From positions 248,001-312,000 of the forward strand of contig NZ_NEVT01000008.1 of the NCBI RefSeq assembly GCF_002261345.1: a stretch of 64,000 nucleotides of DNA. The letters are read 5' to 3'. Under the pieces are notes generated by a model, which saw only the letters and a program-made list of their open reading frames with translations, did not search any database and had not been told where the DNA came from. The position numbers and the translations under genes were made by a program. Positions 29,151-39,198 of the stretch are shown here, one piece after another. Numbering within the stretch: position 1 is the stretch's first letter; each line of letters opens with the position of its first letter. This stretch comes from Bordetella genomosp. 2 (GTDB lineage: Bacteria > Pseudomonadota > Gammaproteobacteria > Burkholderiales > Burkholderiaceae_B).

Positions 29151-30065
29151 TCAGTACCGGACGCGGGGATCGAGCACCGCGTACAGCACGTCGATCACGA
29201 TGTTGAGGATGAAGATCGCGGTGGCGGTGACCAGGATGGTGGACTGCACCACGGCGAAGTCGCGCTGGATGATCGAATCGATCATCAGCTTGCCGATGCC
29301 CGGCCAGCCGAAGATCGACTCCACCACCACCGCGCCGTTGATCAGGCCGGTCGCCAGGTCGCCGGCCACCGTAATGACCGGCAGCAGCGAATTGCGCAGC
29401 GCGTGGCCGAACACAATGGCGTGGCGGCCCAGCCCCTTGGCGCGCGCCGTCTTGATGTACGGCGAGGCCAGCGACGACAGCATGGTGCCGCGCACCACCT
29501 GCACCAGCAGGCCGAACGGACGCAGCATCAGGACGAAGATCGGCATGACCCAGTACTGCCAGCCGCCGGTGCCCGAGGTGGGCAACACATCCAGCCCCAC
29601 GGCGAACACCAGGATGGCCACGATGGCCACCCAGAAATCCGGCGCGCTGGCGCCCGCCAGCGAGGCCACGCTGGCCAGGCGGTCGAATACGCCGCGCGGA
29701 CGCGCCGCCGCCAGCGCGCCCACCAGGATGGCCAGCGATACCGACAGCAGCATGGCCACGAAGGCCAGCTTGAGCGTCTGCGGAAACGCCTGCAGCGCCA
29801 CCGCCATGGCCGAGCGGTGCTGGCGCATGGACTCGCCGAAGTCGAGCCGCGCCAGGTCGGACAGGTAATGCCAGAACTGGATGTAGATCGGCTGGTCCAG
29901 CCCGTTCAGCTTGGCGAACGCGGCGCGCGCCTCGGGCGTGGAATCCAGCGGCAAGTAGAGCGCGGAGGGGTCGCCGGTCAGCCGGACCAGGAAGAAAACC
30001 AGTATCAGCAGGCCCAGTATGGAAATGACACTGTGCGAGGCCCGCCGGCCAAGATAATTCAGCAT
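29151..30065 (-). CDS. ABC transporter permease, DppB type (second importer)
   Basis: 304 residues with six membrane segments, the EAA loop [10 protein letters not shown] near residue 208 and the terminal L-D-P-R-V-R-Y. It begins 73 nt after the binding-protein stop, a gap that holds a hairpin. The N-terminal half is slightly divergent from standard DppB (S-T-P-E-A-R-A-A-F), in line with a non-peptide ligand, but this is only suggestive. Confidence 0.92.
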   Translation of the reverse strand: MLNYLGRRASHSVISILGLLILVFFLVRLTGDPSALYLPLDSTPEARAAFAKLNGLDQPIYIQFWHYLSDLARLDFGESMRQHRSAMAVALQAFPQTLKLAFVAMLLSVSLAILVGALAAARPRGVFDRLASVASLAGASAPDFWVAIVAILVFAVGLDVLPTSGTGGWQYWVMPIFVLMLRPFGLLVQVVRGTMLSSLASPYIKTARAKGLGRHAIVFGHALRNSLLPVITVAGDLATGLINGAVVVESIFGWPGIGKLMIDSIIQRDFAVVQSTILVTATAIFILNIVIDVLYAVLDPRVRY

Positions 30066-30090
30066 GAAACTCCCCGACTGCCGTGATGCG

Positions 30091-30112
30091 GGCGGCGGGC
30101 GGCGCCGCCGCC
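30091..30112 (-). repeat. GC hairpin between binding protein and permease
   Basis: GGCGGC (30091-30096) pairs with GCCGCC (30107-30112) around an inner perfect palindrome GGCGGCGCCGCC (30098-30109). There is no T run. Its position after the binding-protein gene matches the hairpin in the TRAP operon, so it may set the receptor-to-permease ratio. Confidence 0.45.
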
Positions 30113-30138
30113 ATACGGACGGCGCGCCCCGGCCGCGA

Positions 30139-31650
30139 TCAGTTCTTGAAATGCAGGTTGGCCAGCGGGATCTCGCTGTTGGTCGTGATGTCCGGCTTCC
30201 AGTCCAGGCGCTCGCCCACGCGGGTGTAGCCGATCATGTGGAACATGGGAATGTCCGGCACCACTTCCTTGCGCATCTGGTCGAAGATCTTCTTGAAGGC
30301 ATCCTCGCGCGCCTGGCCGGTGGCGGCCATGGCGGCGTCGATCTCCTTGTCGACGGCCGGGTCGTTCATCATCGAATACTGGCCGCTGGAACGGTAGAAG
30401 ATGGGAATGGTGAAGGCCGCGTCGCCCTTGTTGTTGTCGTGCATCATCTGCAGCAGGTTGGCGCCGCGCTCGGCCGGGTACGGCTTCTGCAGGTAGCGCA
30501 GCCAGTCGGCCACGTCCAGCATCACCAGCTTGACGTTCAGGCCCGCCGCCTGCCACATGGTCATCATGGCCTCCATGGCTTCGGCGCCGTTCGGGTAGAT
30601 GCCGTTGCGGCCGATCAGCTTGATCTCGGTATCCACCTTGACGCCGTCGGCGCGCGCCGCGTCGACCAGCTTCCTGGCTTCGGCCGCGTCATATTTCCAG
30701 GGCTCCAGCTTGTCGTCGTGGCCGACAATGCCCGGCACCACCATCTGCGCGGCGCGCTCGATGTCGTCGCCGAACAGCTGGCCCAGGCCGTCCCAGTCGA
30801 TCGCCAGGTTGAGCGCCTTGCGGATGCGCACGTCATCGAGCGGCGGCTGCGCCACGTCGATGCGGATCGCCGTGGTCTCCGAATTCAGGTAAGAAAAATC
30901 CGTCTTGAGGTTGGTCGCGTCCTGGATGGCGATGGAGGGCGTCAGGTCGGCTTCGCCGGTTTCCACCATGGCGGCGCGGATCGACGATTCCTGGCGCCAC
31001 ACATAAGTGGCCTTCGAGACCTCCGGCTGCTTGCCCCAATAGCCGTCGAACCGCTCCAGCACGACCGTCTGCGGCGTGAAGGTCGCCAGCTTGTAGGGCC
31101 CGGTGCCGACCGGGTCGTTGACCGCCTTGTCGGCGGGCGTATTGGGCGACACCGCCATGACCACGCTCAGCAGCGTCGGCAGAATGGGCTCGGGCCGGTC
31201 GGACTTGATCTCGACGGTGTATTCGTCGACCGGCGTGACCGTCAGCTTGGCGTTGCCGAACTTGGCCATGTTGCTGCATGTCACCTTGCCGCCGGTCATG
31301 CGTTCGATCGAGTAGGCCACCGCCTTGGCGTTGAAAGGCGCGCCGTCATGGAACTTCACCCCCTGCCGCAGCTTGATGCGCCAGGTGTTCGGGTCCAGCT
31401 GCTCCCAGCCGGCGGCCAGCTTGGGCTCGGCCTTGCCGGTCTTGGGATTGATGACCGACAGCGGCTCGGTGACGTTCTGGTTCAGGATCTGCCCGATATT
31501 GGTCACGATGGTGCCGCACGGCTCCAGGTTGGCCGGCTGCTCCGGCAGCACGATGCGCACTTCCCGGCTGGCGTCCTGCGCGGCGGCCGGCCCGGCCAGG
31601 GCGGCCGCGAGGGCCGCCGAGACCAGGGAAACGATACCTGCTCGATTCAT
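30139..31650 (-). CDS. ABC transporter substrate-binding protein, SBP family 5 (second importer)
   Basis: 503 residues, Sec signal ending P-A-A-A-Q-D and a strong AAGGAGGA ribosome site. SBP5 marks: L-R-Q-G-V-K-F-H-D-G-A-P-F near residue 98 and V-G-T-G-P-Y near 183. It collects the ligand in the periplasm. It lies directly after a KdgD-like gene, which hints that the ligand could be a sugar acid rather than a peptide, since family 5 receptors also handle sugars and other solutes. Confidence 0.93.
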   Translation of the reverse strand: MNRAGIVSLVSAALAAALAGPAAAQDASREVRIVLPEQPANLEPCGTIVTNIGQILNQNVTEPLSVINPKTGKAEPKLAAGWEQLDPNTWRIKLRQGVKFHDGAPFNAKAVAYSIERMTGGKVTCSNMAKFGNAKLTVTPVDEYTVEIKSDRPEPILPTLLSVVMAVSPNTPADKAVNDPVGTGPYKLATFTPQTVVLERFDGYWGKQPEVSKATYVWRQESSIRAAMVETGEADLTPSIAIQDATNLKTDFSYLNSETTAIRIDVAQPPLDDVRIRKALNLAIDWDGLGQLFGDDIERAAQMVVPGIVGHDDKLEPWKYDAAEARKLVDAARADGVKVDTEIKLIGRNGIYPNGAEAMEAMMTMWQAAGLNVKLVMLDVADWLRYLQKPYPAERGANLLQMMHDNNKGDAAFTIPIFYRSSGQYSMMNDPAVDKEIDAAMAATGQAREDAFKKIFDQMRKEVVPDIPMFHMIGYTRVGERLDWKPDITTNSEIPLANLHFKN

Positions 31651-31762
31651 GTCTTCCTCCTTGGGGTTGGTCTTGCGCGACGGTCTGGCACAGTTCTGCC
31701 TGCGTGCTTGCTCGTCGCCGGCCCGCCGCCGGGCGGGCCGTTCGCGGCCGAAGCCGCCCGGC

Positions 31763-32677
<915 letters not shown>

Positions 32678-32682
32678 TCAAC

Positions 32683-32715
32683 TAATAATATGAATTTTGG
32701 AAAATCATATTATTA
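32683..32715. promoter_or_regulatory. Perfect 11-bp inverted repeat, likely GntR operator of kdgD
   Basis: TAATAATATGA and TCATATTATTA are perfect inverted copies with an 11-nt spacer, in a strongly A/T-rich island within very GC-rich DNA. The site lies 15 nt upstream of kdgD and just after the GntR regulator stop, so it probably covers the kdgD promoter. No clear sigma-70 pair is visible beside it. Confidence 0.65.
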
Positions 32716-32729
32716 ATATTCAGGCAGTG

Positions 32730-33479
32730 TCAATCCTCGGAAGCCCCGGCCGTCTTGCGGCGCGTAACGGCGCGATAGCGCTGGATGCCCGACAGTAGAT
32801 GGCGCCGCATGGCATCGCGCGCGCGGTCCACGTCACTGGCGAAGATGGCCTCGGCGATCTCGGCGTGTTCGGCCAGGATGATGTGGTCGCGGTTCGGCAG
32901 CGGGTCGACCCCGCCCATCACCGTGCGGAACTTCACCCGCGGGATCATGCGCCGGCCGATGTGCTCCAGGAACGCCTTGAAGCGGCCGTTGTTGGTGGCG
33001 GCGGCAATGGCCATGTGGAAGCGGAAATCGGAGTCGTCGGTGGACTGCCCGGCCGCCATCAGCTCGCCGAACCGGTCCAGTTCGGCCTGGATGGCGGCTT
33101 CCTGGGCCGGCGAACTGCGGGCCGCGGCCAGACCGGCGGCCTCGACCTCGATGCCGATGCGCAGCTCGAGCTCCTCGATGATGTCCGAGATCTTGTCGGT
33201 CGCGTGGGTGAACAGCATCAGGGTCTCGGGCGACTGGCGCGGCCCCAGCACGAACACCCCGGCGCCCTGGCGCGATTCCAGCAAGCCGTCGGCGCGCAGG
33301 GTGGCGATGGCTTCGCGGATGACGGTGCGGCTGAAGCCGAACTTCTCTACCAGTACCGGTTCGGTGGGCAGCTTGTCGCCCGGCGCGTACATGCCGCTCT
33401 CGATGCGGGCGCGCAGTTCATCGGCGACTTGCGCCGACAGGGTTTTTTTCTTGGCGGGAACGGGTGGGGGCGTGGTCAA
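32730..33479 (-). CDS. GntR-family regulator, FadR subfamily
   Basis: 249 residues. A winged-helix domain at about 12-75 (V-A-D-E-L-R-A-R-I-E-S-G-M-Y-A-P-G-D-K-L-P-T-E) is followed by an all-helical FCD ligand domain at 95-230. The open frame begins at a TTG preceded by GGGGGAG at 7-8 nt; no ATG or GTG lies suitably upstream, so TTG is the likely start. Orientation and position make it the regulator of the kdgD-ABC-dehydrogenase operon through the palindrome downstream of its stop. Confidence 0.88.
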   Translation of the reverse strand: MTTPPPVPAKKKTLSAQVADELRARIESGMYAPGDKLPTEPVLVEKFGFSRTVIREAIATLRADGLLESRQGAGVFVLGPRQSPETLMLFTHATDKISDIIEELELRIGIEVEAAGLAAARSSPAQEAAIQAELDRFGELMAAGQSTDDSDFRFHMAIAAATNNGRFKAFLEHIGRRMIPRVKFRTVMGGVDPLPNRDHIILAEHAEIAEAIFASDVDRARDAMRRHLLSGIQRYRAVTRRKTAGASED

Positions 33480-33520
33480 TCTGTATCTCCCCCGGCATGA
33501 CTGCCGGCCCGGTCATCATA

Positions 33521-34777
33521 TCATTCGACCTCCAGGCCGCGTTCGATGCCGGCATGCAGGACCCGGGCGGGCGCATGGGTGCCGTAGCTATAGCAGAGCT
33601 CGGCCAGGTCGGCTACCGGCCAGAATGCCAGGTCGGCCTGCTTGCCCACCTCCAGGCTACCCACCCGATCGGCCATGCCCAGCGCGCGCGCCGCGGCGTA
33701 TGTCACGCCGTTCAAGGCTTCCGCCGGCGTCATGCGGAACAGCGTGCAGGCCATGTTCAACATCAGCAGCAGCGACGCGAACGGCGACGTGCCGGGATTG
33801 CAATCGGTCGCCACCGCCATCGGCACCCCGTGCTGGCGCAGCAAGGCAATGGGCGGCGTGTGCGTATCGCGCAGGAAGTAATAAGCGCCGGGCAACAACA
33901 CCGCCACCGTGCCGGCCGCGGCCAGCGCACGCGCGCCGGCCTCGTCCAGGTGCTCGAGATGGTCCGCTGACAACGCGCCGAAGCGCGCCGCCAGCTCGCT
34001 GCCCCCCAGGTTGCTCAGCTGTTCGGCATGCAGCTTCACGGGCAGGCCCAGCGCCGTGGCGGCCTTGAACACCCGTTCGACCTGTCCGGCATCGAAGCCG
34101 ATGTTCTCGCAGAAGGCGTCCACGGCATCGGCCAGCCCGGCGGCCGCCACTGCGGGCAGCATCTCGTCGCAGACATGGTCGATATAGGCGTCGGCCCGGC
34201 CGGCATATTCCGGCGGCAGCGCATGCGCGCCCAGGAAGGTCGCGCGCACCGTGACGGCTTCCGTTTCGCCCAGGCGCCGCGCCGCGCGCAGCATGGCGAG
34301 CTCGGTGTCGCGATCGAGCCCATAGCCCGACTTGATCTCCACGGTCGTGACACCTTCGCGCATCAGCGCCTGGAGCCGCGGCCGGGCTTGCTCGAACAGC
34401 GCGGCCGTGCCGGCCTCGCGCGTCGCGCGCACGGTCGAGGCAATGCCGCCGCCGGCGCGGGAGATCTCTTCGTAGCTGGCGCCCTTCAACCGCAATGCGA
34501 ATTCGCGCGCCCGCGAACCCGCATACACAAGGTGCGTGTGGCAGTCGACCAGGCCGGGCGTGACCCACTGGCCGCCAGCGTCGACAGTGGCCGTCACCCG
34601 CATCCGGGCCGGCCGTTCGGCCGCGCGGCCGATCCAGGCGATGCGGCCGCCGGCGATCGCCAACGCGTCCGCGTCGTCGGCCACCCCGTAATCACCCGCG
34701 CGCCCGGGCGCGAAAGTGGCCAGCCGGGCATTGACGACCAAGGTATCCCAGGCCTGGGGTATTCCCTGATGCTCCAT
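33521..34777 (-). CDS. hutI: Imidazolonepropionase
   Basis: 418 residues, full length. It opens 4-imidazolone-5-propanoate to N-formimino-L-glutamate, the third step of histidine breakdown. Metal ligands H80 and H82 sit in [11 protein letters not shown], with further His in K-L-H-A-E-Q-L and D-H-L-E-H, and the metal Asp in [15 protein letters not shown] precedes the start. It is divergent from hutC and hutU over a shared promoter-operator region; formiminoglutamate hydrolase is not in the window. Confidence 0.95.
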   Translation of the reverse strand: MEHQGIPQAWDTLVVNARLATFAPGRAGDYGVADDADALAIAGGRIAWIGRAAERPARMRVTATVDAGGQWVTPGLVDCHTHLVYAGSRAREFALRLKGASYEEISRAGGGIASTVRATREAGTAALFEQARPRLQALMREGVTTVEIKSGYGLDRDTELAMLRAARRLGETEAVTVRATFLGAHALPPEYAGRADAYIDHVCDEMLPAVAAAGLADAVDAFCENIGFDAGQVERVFKAATALGLPVKLHAEQLSNLGGSELAARFGALSADHLEHLDEAGARALAAAGTVAVLLPGAYYFLRDTHTPPIALLRQHGVPMAVATDCNPGTSPFASLLLMLNMACTLFRMTPAEALNGVTYAAARALGMADRVGSLEVGKQADLAFWPVADLAELCYSYGTHAPARVLHAGIERGLEVE

Positions 34778-34811
34778 GGAACGGCTCCTTTCGGGATATG
34801 CATAGCACCAA

Positions 34812-34840
34812 AGTTTACTTGACTATACTTGTATATCCAA
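34812..34840 (-). promoter_or_regulatory. Putative hutI promoter
   Basis: On the minus strand TTGGAT, a 17-nt spacer and TAAACT face hutI. The elements overlap the hutC promoter head to head and share the HutC operator. Confidence 0.45.
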
Positions 34841-34847
34841 GTTAAAT
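34819..34847 (+). promoter_or_regulatory. Putative hutC-hutU promoter
   Basis: TTGACT (34819-34824), exactly 17 nt, then TTAAAT (34842-34847). A near-consensus sigma-70 pair 35 nt upstream of hutC. The 17-nt spacer is almost filled by the palindromic operator. Confidence 0.65.
34827..34842. promoter_or_regulatory. HutC-type operator
   Basis: ACTTG-TATATC-CAAGT: perfect 5-bp arms around a 6-bp core, matching the CTTGTATATACAAG-like sites known for HutC of Pseudomonas. A second ACTTG lies 10 nt to the left (34817-34821), giving a possible extra half-site. Position between -35 and -10 fits repression of both divergent promoters. Confidence 0.75.
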
Positions 34848-34881
34848 CCTCCTGTCGACATCGCTTTTCGGAACCCTGTCC

Positions 34882-35637
34882 ATGAACGCCACGCTACGCG
34901 ACCAGCCCCTCGCCCCCTATGCCCGCATCAAGCAGCACATCATCGAGAACATCGAATCGGGCCAGTGGGCAGTCAATGAACAAGTGCCCTCCGAGAACCA
35001 GTTGGCCGCGCAATTCGACGTATCCCGCATGACCGCGCGCCGCGCCATCCTGGAACTCACGCAGGACGGCATGCTGGTGCGCAGCCAGGGCGTGGGCACC
35101 TTCGTGGCCGAACGCCGGCCTGTACTGCCGGTGCTGGAAGTGCGCAACATCGCCGACGAGATCGCCGAGCGCGGCCACCACTACAGCAACCGCGTGATCA
35201 CGCTAGAACAGGACGCGGCCACCGACGGTATCGCCATCGCGCTGGGCATCGCGCCCGGCAGCCCGGTGTTCCATTCAGTCCTGCTGCACCTGGACAATGG
35301 CGTGGCGGTGCAACTGGAAGACCGCTACGTCAATCCGCAGGCCGCCCCGGGATATCTCGAGCAGGACTTCAGCCAGGAAACCCCCAATGCCTACCTGAGC
35401 CGCGTCGCGCCCCTCTCGGCGGTCGAACACACCATCGAAGCCATCCTGCCCAACGCCGAAGTCGCCGGCTGGCTTGGCCTGGCAGGCCCGCAAGCCTGCC
35501 TGCAGGTGCTGCGGCGCACCTGGACCGCGCCCCATGTCGCGACCTTCGCCCGCCTGATCCATCCGGGCAACTCGTATCGCCTCAGCGGCTATGCCACGGT
35601 GTCCGCGCCGGCCGCCCGGACTGCGGCGCCCAAATAG
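34882..35637 (+). CDS. hutC: Histidine-utilisation repressor, GntR/HutC subfamily
   Basis: 251 residues. Winged helix at about 12-75 ([14 protein letters not shown]...[21 protein letters not shown]) and a UTRA ligand domain at 95-240. In Pseudomonas and Klebsiella the homologue represses hut genes and is released by urocanate. Gene order hutI-hutC-hutU and the operator just upstream support the name and autoregulation. Confidence 0.93.
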   Translation: MNATLRDQPLAPYARIKQHIIENIESGQWAVNEQVPSENQLAAQFDVSRMTARRAILELTQDGMLVRSQGVGTFVAERRPVLPVLEVRNIADEIAERGHHYSNRVITLEQDAATDGIAIALGIAPGSPVFHSVLLHLDNGVAVQLEDRYVNPQAAPGYLEQDFSQETPNAYLSRVAPLSAVEHTIEAILPNAEVAGWLGLAGPQACLQVLRRTWTAPHVATFARLIHPGNSYRLSGYATVSAPAARTAAPK

Positions 35638-35657
35638 AAACCCGACGGAGACACGCC

Positions 35658-37340
35658 ATGAGCGCCCCCACGCCCACCCGCCACGACGCCTCGCGCAGCA
35701 TCCGCGCCCCTCGCGGCAACACCCTGAGCTGCAAGAACTGGCTGATCGAGGCCGCCTACCGGATGCTCCAGAACAACCTGGATCCCGAGGTCGCCGAACA
35801 CCCGCACGAGCTGGTGGTGTACGGCGGCATCGGCCGCGCCGCCCGCAACTGGCAGGCCTACGACAAGATCCTGGAGGTACTGCGCCGTCTCGAGGCCGAC
35901 GAAACCCTGCTGATCCAGTCCGGCAAGCCGGTCGGCGTATTCAAGACGCACGCCGACGCGCCGCGCGTATTGCTGGCCAACTCCAACCTGGTGCCGCACT
36001 GGGCCACCTGGGAGCATTTCCATGAGCTCGACCGCAAGGGCCTCATGATGTTCGGACAGATGACGGCCGGCAGTTGGATCTACATCGGCTCCCAGGGCAT
36101 CGTCCAGGGCACCTACGAAACGTTCTACGCGGTCGCCAACCAACATTTCGGCGGCGACCCCAAGGGCCGCTGGATCCTGACCGCCGGGCTGGGCGGCATG
36201 GGCGGAGCGCAGCCGTTGGCGGCGACCATGGCGGGCTTCAGCATGATTGCCGTGGAATGCGACGAATCGCGTATCGACTTCCGGCTGCGCACTCGCTATA
36301 TCGACGTCAAGGCCACCTCCCTCGACCAAGCGCTGGCGCTTATCGAGCAGGCCCGCGCCGATGGGCGTGCGGTGTCGGTGGGCCTGCTGGGCAACGCCGC
36401 GGACGTGGTCCAGGAAATGGTCCGCCGCAATATCACGCCCGACTGCCTGACCGACCAGACGTCGGCCCACGATCCATTGAACGGCTACCTGCCGCAGGGC
36501 TGGTCCATGGACGCCTGGCGCGACAAGCGCCAGAGCGATCCCGCCGCCGTGGTGGCAGCCGCCAGGCAATCGATGGCTGCGCATGTGCGCGCCATGCTGG
36601 AACTGCAGCAGCGCGGCGCGGCCACGCTGGACTACGGCAACAACATCCGGCAGGTCGCGCTGGAAGAAGGCGTGGCCAATGCCTTCGACTTTCCCGGCTT
36701 CGTGCCGGCCTATATCCGGCCGCTGTTCTGCGAGGGCATCGGGCCATTCCGCTGGGCGGCGCTGTCGGGCGATCCGGACGACATCTACAAGACCGACGCG
36801 AAGGTCAAGGAACTCATTCCCGACGACAAGCACCTGCACAACTGGCTCGACATGGCGCGCGAACGGATCGCCTTCCAGGGGCTGCCGGCGCGCATCTGCT
36901 GGGTCGGCGTGCGCGACCGTGCGCGGCTGGCCCTGGCCTTCAATGAAATGGTGCGCAGCGGCGAGCTGAGCGCGCCCATCGTGATCGGCCGCGACCACCT
37001 CGACTCCGGTTCGGTAGCCAGCCCCAATCGCGAGACCGAATCGATGCGCGACGGCTCCGATGCGGTGTCGGACTGGCCGCTGCTGAACGCACTGCTCAAC
37101 ACCGCCAGCGGTGCCACCTGGGTATCGCTGCACCACGGCGGCGGCGTGGGCATGGGGTTTTCGCAGCATGCCGGCGTGGTCATCGTGTGCGATGGCACGG
37201 CCGAGGCCGACCGGCGTCTGGCGCGCGTACTGCACAACGATCCGGCCACCGGCGTGATGCGCCACGCGGACGCGGGCTACGACATCGCCGTCGAGTGCGC
37301 CCGGTCGGTCGGCCTGGATTTGCCCATGCTGCGGCCGTAG
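35658..37340 (+). CDS. hutU: Urocanate hydratase
   Basis: 560 residues, full length. It adds water to urocanate to form imidazolonepropionate using NAD+ as an electrophile. The NAD-binding loop [10 protein letters not shown] is at 177-186, the active-site cysteine lies in [12 protein letters not shown], and the [11 protein letters not shown] block is near residue 495. Start 20 nt after hutC with ACGGAG. In most hut operons hutH comes next; here the following gene is a divergent HAL homologue. Confidence 0.97.
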   Translation: MSAPTPTRHDASRSIRAPRGNTLSCKNWLIEAAYRMLQNNLDPEVAEHPHELVVYGGIGRAARNWQAYDKILEVLRRLEADETLLIQSGKPVGVFKTHADAPRVLLANSNLVPHWATWEHFHELDRKGLMMFGQMTAGSWIYIGSQGIVQGTYETFYAVANQHFGGDPKGRWILTAGLGGMGGAQPLAATMAGFSMIAVECDESRIDFRLRTRYIDVKATSLDQALALIEQARADGRAVSVGLLGNAADVVQEMVRRNITPDCLTDQTSAHDPLNGYLPQGWSMDAWRDKRQSDPAAVVAAARQSMAAHVRAMLELQQRGAATLDYGNNIRQVALEEGVANAFDFPGFVPAYIRPLFCEGIGPFRWAALSGDPDDIYKTDAKVKELIPDDKHLHNWLDMARERIAFQGLPARICWVGVRDRARLALAFNEMVRSGELSAPIVIGRDHLDSGSVASPNRETESMRDGSDAVSDWPLLNALLNTASGATWVSLHHGGGVGMGFSQHAGVVIVCDGTAEADRRLARVLHNDPATGVMRHADAGYDIAVECARSVGLDLPMLRP

Positions 37341-37371
37341 CCCCGTCTTCCATCGACCCCAAGGAGCTGTG

Positions 37372-39156
37372 ATGCATGATCCCCTACCGACTGCTGGCAG
37401 CGCCTTGAGGGTTCTGCGGCAGGCATCGCGACGCAGGGCGGGCCTGGCCCTGATGGCCCTGGCCACCATGACCTGCGTCTTGACCGGGCCCGACGCACGG
37501 GCGAACGACGCCGCCGTGGTGGCCGCGCAGCCCGCGGCGACCGCCGCCACGCCTGCCCGGCAGGCGCCGCTGGCGCTGGACGGCCGCTCGCTCACGCCGA
37601 AGCAGGTGCTCGAAGTGGCGCGCGGCCACCGGCCCGTGGCTCCTGCCGAAAGCGCGTGGCAGCGGGTGGACCGCTCGCACCAGCTGCTGCTCGAATACGC
37701 GCGGCTCGGCCAGCCAGTCTATGGGCTGAACCGCGGCGTCGGCCAGAACAAGGACCAGACGATTTTCTCCGGCGACACGCTTTCGGACGAGGCGCGGGCA
37801 TTGTCCGAGGCATTCAACCACCGCATGCTGCTCTCGCATACGGTCGCTTATGGCGAGCCCGCGCCGGCCGACGCCGTGCGCGCCGCAATGCTCGTGCGCC
37901 TGAATACCGCGCTCTTCGGCGGCACTGGCATGAGCCCGGCGCTGGTGCGCCAATATGTGGCATTTCTCAACCATGGGCTGACGCCGGTCGTACTCGGCCA
38001 GGGCTCGGTCGGCGAGGCAGATATCGGCATCCTGCCCCAAATCGGCCTGGCCATGATGGGCGAAGGCCAGATCGAACTCGGCGGCAAGCTCATGACGGCG
38101 GCCGACGCCCTGCGGCAGGCGGGCGTCGAGCCGGTCAGGCCCTACGCCAAGGACTCGCTGTCCCTACTCAGTTCGAATGCCTACAGCGCCGCCCTGGCCA
38201 TCCTGGCCGCGCACGATGCCGGGCGGCTCGTCGACCGCGCCGACGAGATCGCCGCCTTGTCGCTGGAAGGCCTGAACGGCAACGTCGCCCCGTTGCTGCC
38301 GGCTACCCAGGCGCAACGCCCTTATGTAGGGCAGCGCCAGTCCGCCCGGCACATTCTTGCCATGCTGGAAGGCAGCGCGCTCTGGCAAACCGACGAGCAG
38401 CGCGCGCTGCAAGATCCCCTGAGTTTCCGTACCGCCAGCCAGGTACACGGCGCCGCCCGCGACGCGCTGCGGGCGCTGGAAGCCCAACTGGCCATCCAGA
38501 TCAACAGCTCCGACGACAATCCCACCGTGGCGCTGGACGCGGTCCCGCCGCCGGGCGTCCATCCGCAGGAAGCGCGCTACTACGTGACTCGGGGCGCGGT
38601 ACGGGGCGCGGTACTGCCCAGTGCCGGCTTCGACCCCACGGCATGGGTGCTGCCGCTGCAGTCGGTCGGGGTGGCGTTGTCGCATATCGCGCAGTCATCG
38701 GCGCAACGCGTGCTGCGCCTGGGCGACCCCGGATTCTCGAAACTTTCGCGCTTCCTGTCGCCTGACAGCAAGACCTTGGCCTACACCACCATCCAGAAGC
38801 CCGTATCAACGCTGGCGACGGAAATCCGCGCACTGTCGCAGCCTGTATCGTCGGACGTGCTGGTGGTGGCCGGTCACATCGAAGACGTGGGCACCAACGC
38901 GCCCCTGGTCGCACAACGGATTCAACAGCAAGTGCAGCGGCTGCGCACGCTGCTGGGTATCGAACTGATTCACGCGGCGCAAGCCGTGGACCTGCGCACG
39001 CGCGCCGATCCACAGCGCTCACTGGGCAAGGGAACCAGCGCGCTGCTCGCGGCATTCCGCCAAGAAGTGCCGTTTCTATCGGAAGACCGGCGACTGGCCA
39101 TCGATATCGCGAGCGCCAGCCGCTTTCTTGAACGGGACCACGACGCCGGACAGTAG
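37372..39156 (+). CDS. Exported HAL/PAL-family protein lacking the MIO-forming triad
   Basis: 594 residues, start at ATG after AAGGAG. The first 45 residues form a Sec-type leader: R-R-R, then a hydrophobic A-G-L-A-L-M-A-L-A-T-M-T-C-V-L, then a probable cut at A-R-A before N-D. The rest aligns with histidine/phenylalanine ammonia-lyases: Y117 in V-Y-G-L-N-R-G-V-G (catalytic-loop Tyr kept), Asn in L-S-S-N-A-Y-S, Glu in H-I-E-D-V-G-T-N. However, the invariant A-S-G that cyclises to the MIO electrophile in G-S-V-G-A-S-G-D-L is here E215-A216-D217, and the second catalytic Tyr (Q-D-P-Y-S-L-R) is L350 in Q-D-P-L-S-F-R. HutH proteins are about 510 residues and cytosolic. It is unlikely to be a working MIO ammonia-lyase; a periplasmic binding or different lyase role is possible. 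Confidence 0.85.
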   Translation: MHDPLPTAGSALRVLRQASRRRAGLALMALATMTCVLTGPDARANDAAVVAAQPAATAATPARQAPLALDGRSLTPKQVLEVARGHRPVAPAESAWQRVDRSHQLLLEYARLGQPVYGLNRGVGQNKDQTIFSGDTLSDEARALSEAFNHRMLLSHTVAYGEPAPADAVRAAMLVRLNTALFGGTGMSPALVRQYVAFLNHGLTPVVLGQGSVGEADIGILPQIGLAMMGEGQIELGGKLMTAADALRQAGVEPVRPYAKDSLSLLSSNAYSAALAILAAHDAGRLVDRADEIAALSLEGLNGNVAPLLPATQAQRPYVGQRQSARHILAMLEGSALWQTDEQRALQDPLSFRTASQVHGAARDALRALEAQLAIQINSSDDNPTVALDAVPPPGVHPQEARYYVTRGAVRGAVLPSAGFDPTAWVLPLQSVGVALSHIAQSSAQRVLRLGDPGFSKLSRFLSPDSKTLAYTTIQKPVSTLATEIRALSQPVSSDVLVVAGHIEDVGTNAPLVAQRIQQQVQRLRTLLGIELIHAAQAVDLRTRADPQRSLGKGTSALLAAFRQEVPFLSEDRRLAIDIASASRFLERDHDAGQ

Positions 39157-39198
39157 GCGCTGGCCCGATACAGCAGCGAGCTCTGCACAGGGGAAACC

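Noticed and set aside
37372-39156. Naming this gene hutH.
   Set aside because: Position after hutU and overall similarity suggest it, but the A-S-G triad is E-A-D, the second catalytic Tyr is Leu, the protein is longer than HutH and carries a leader.
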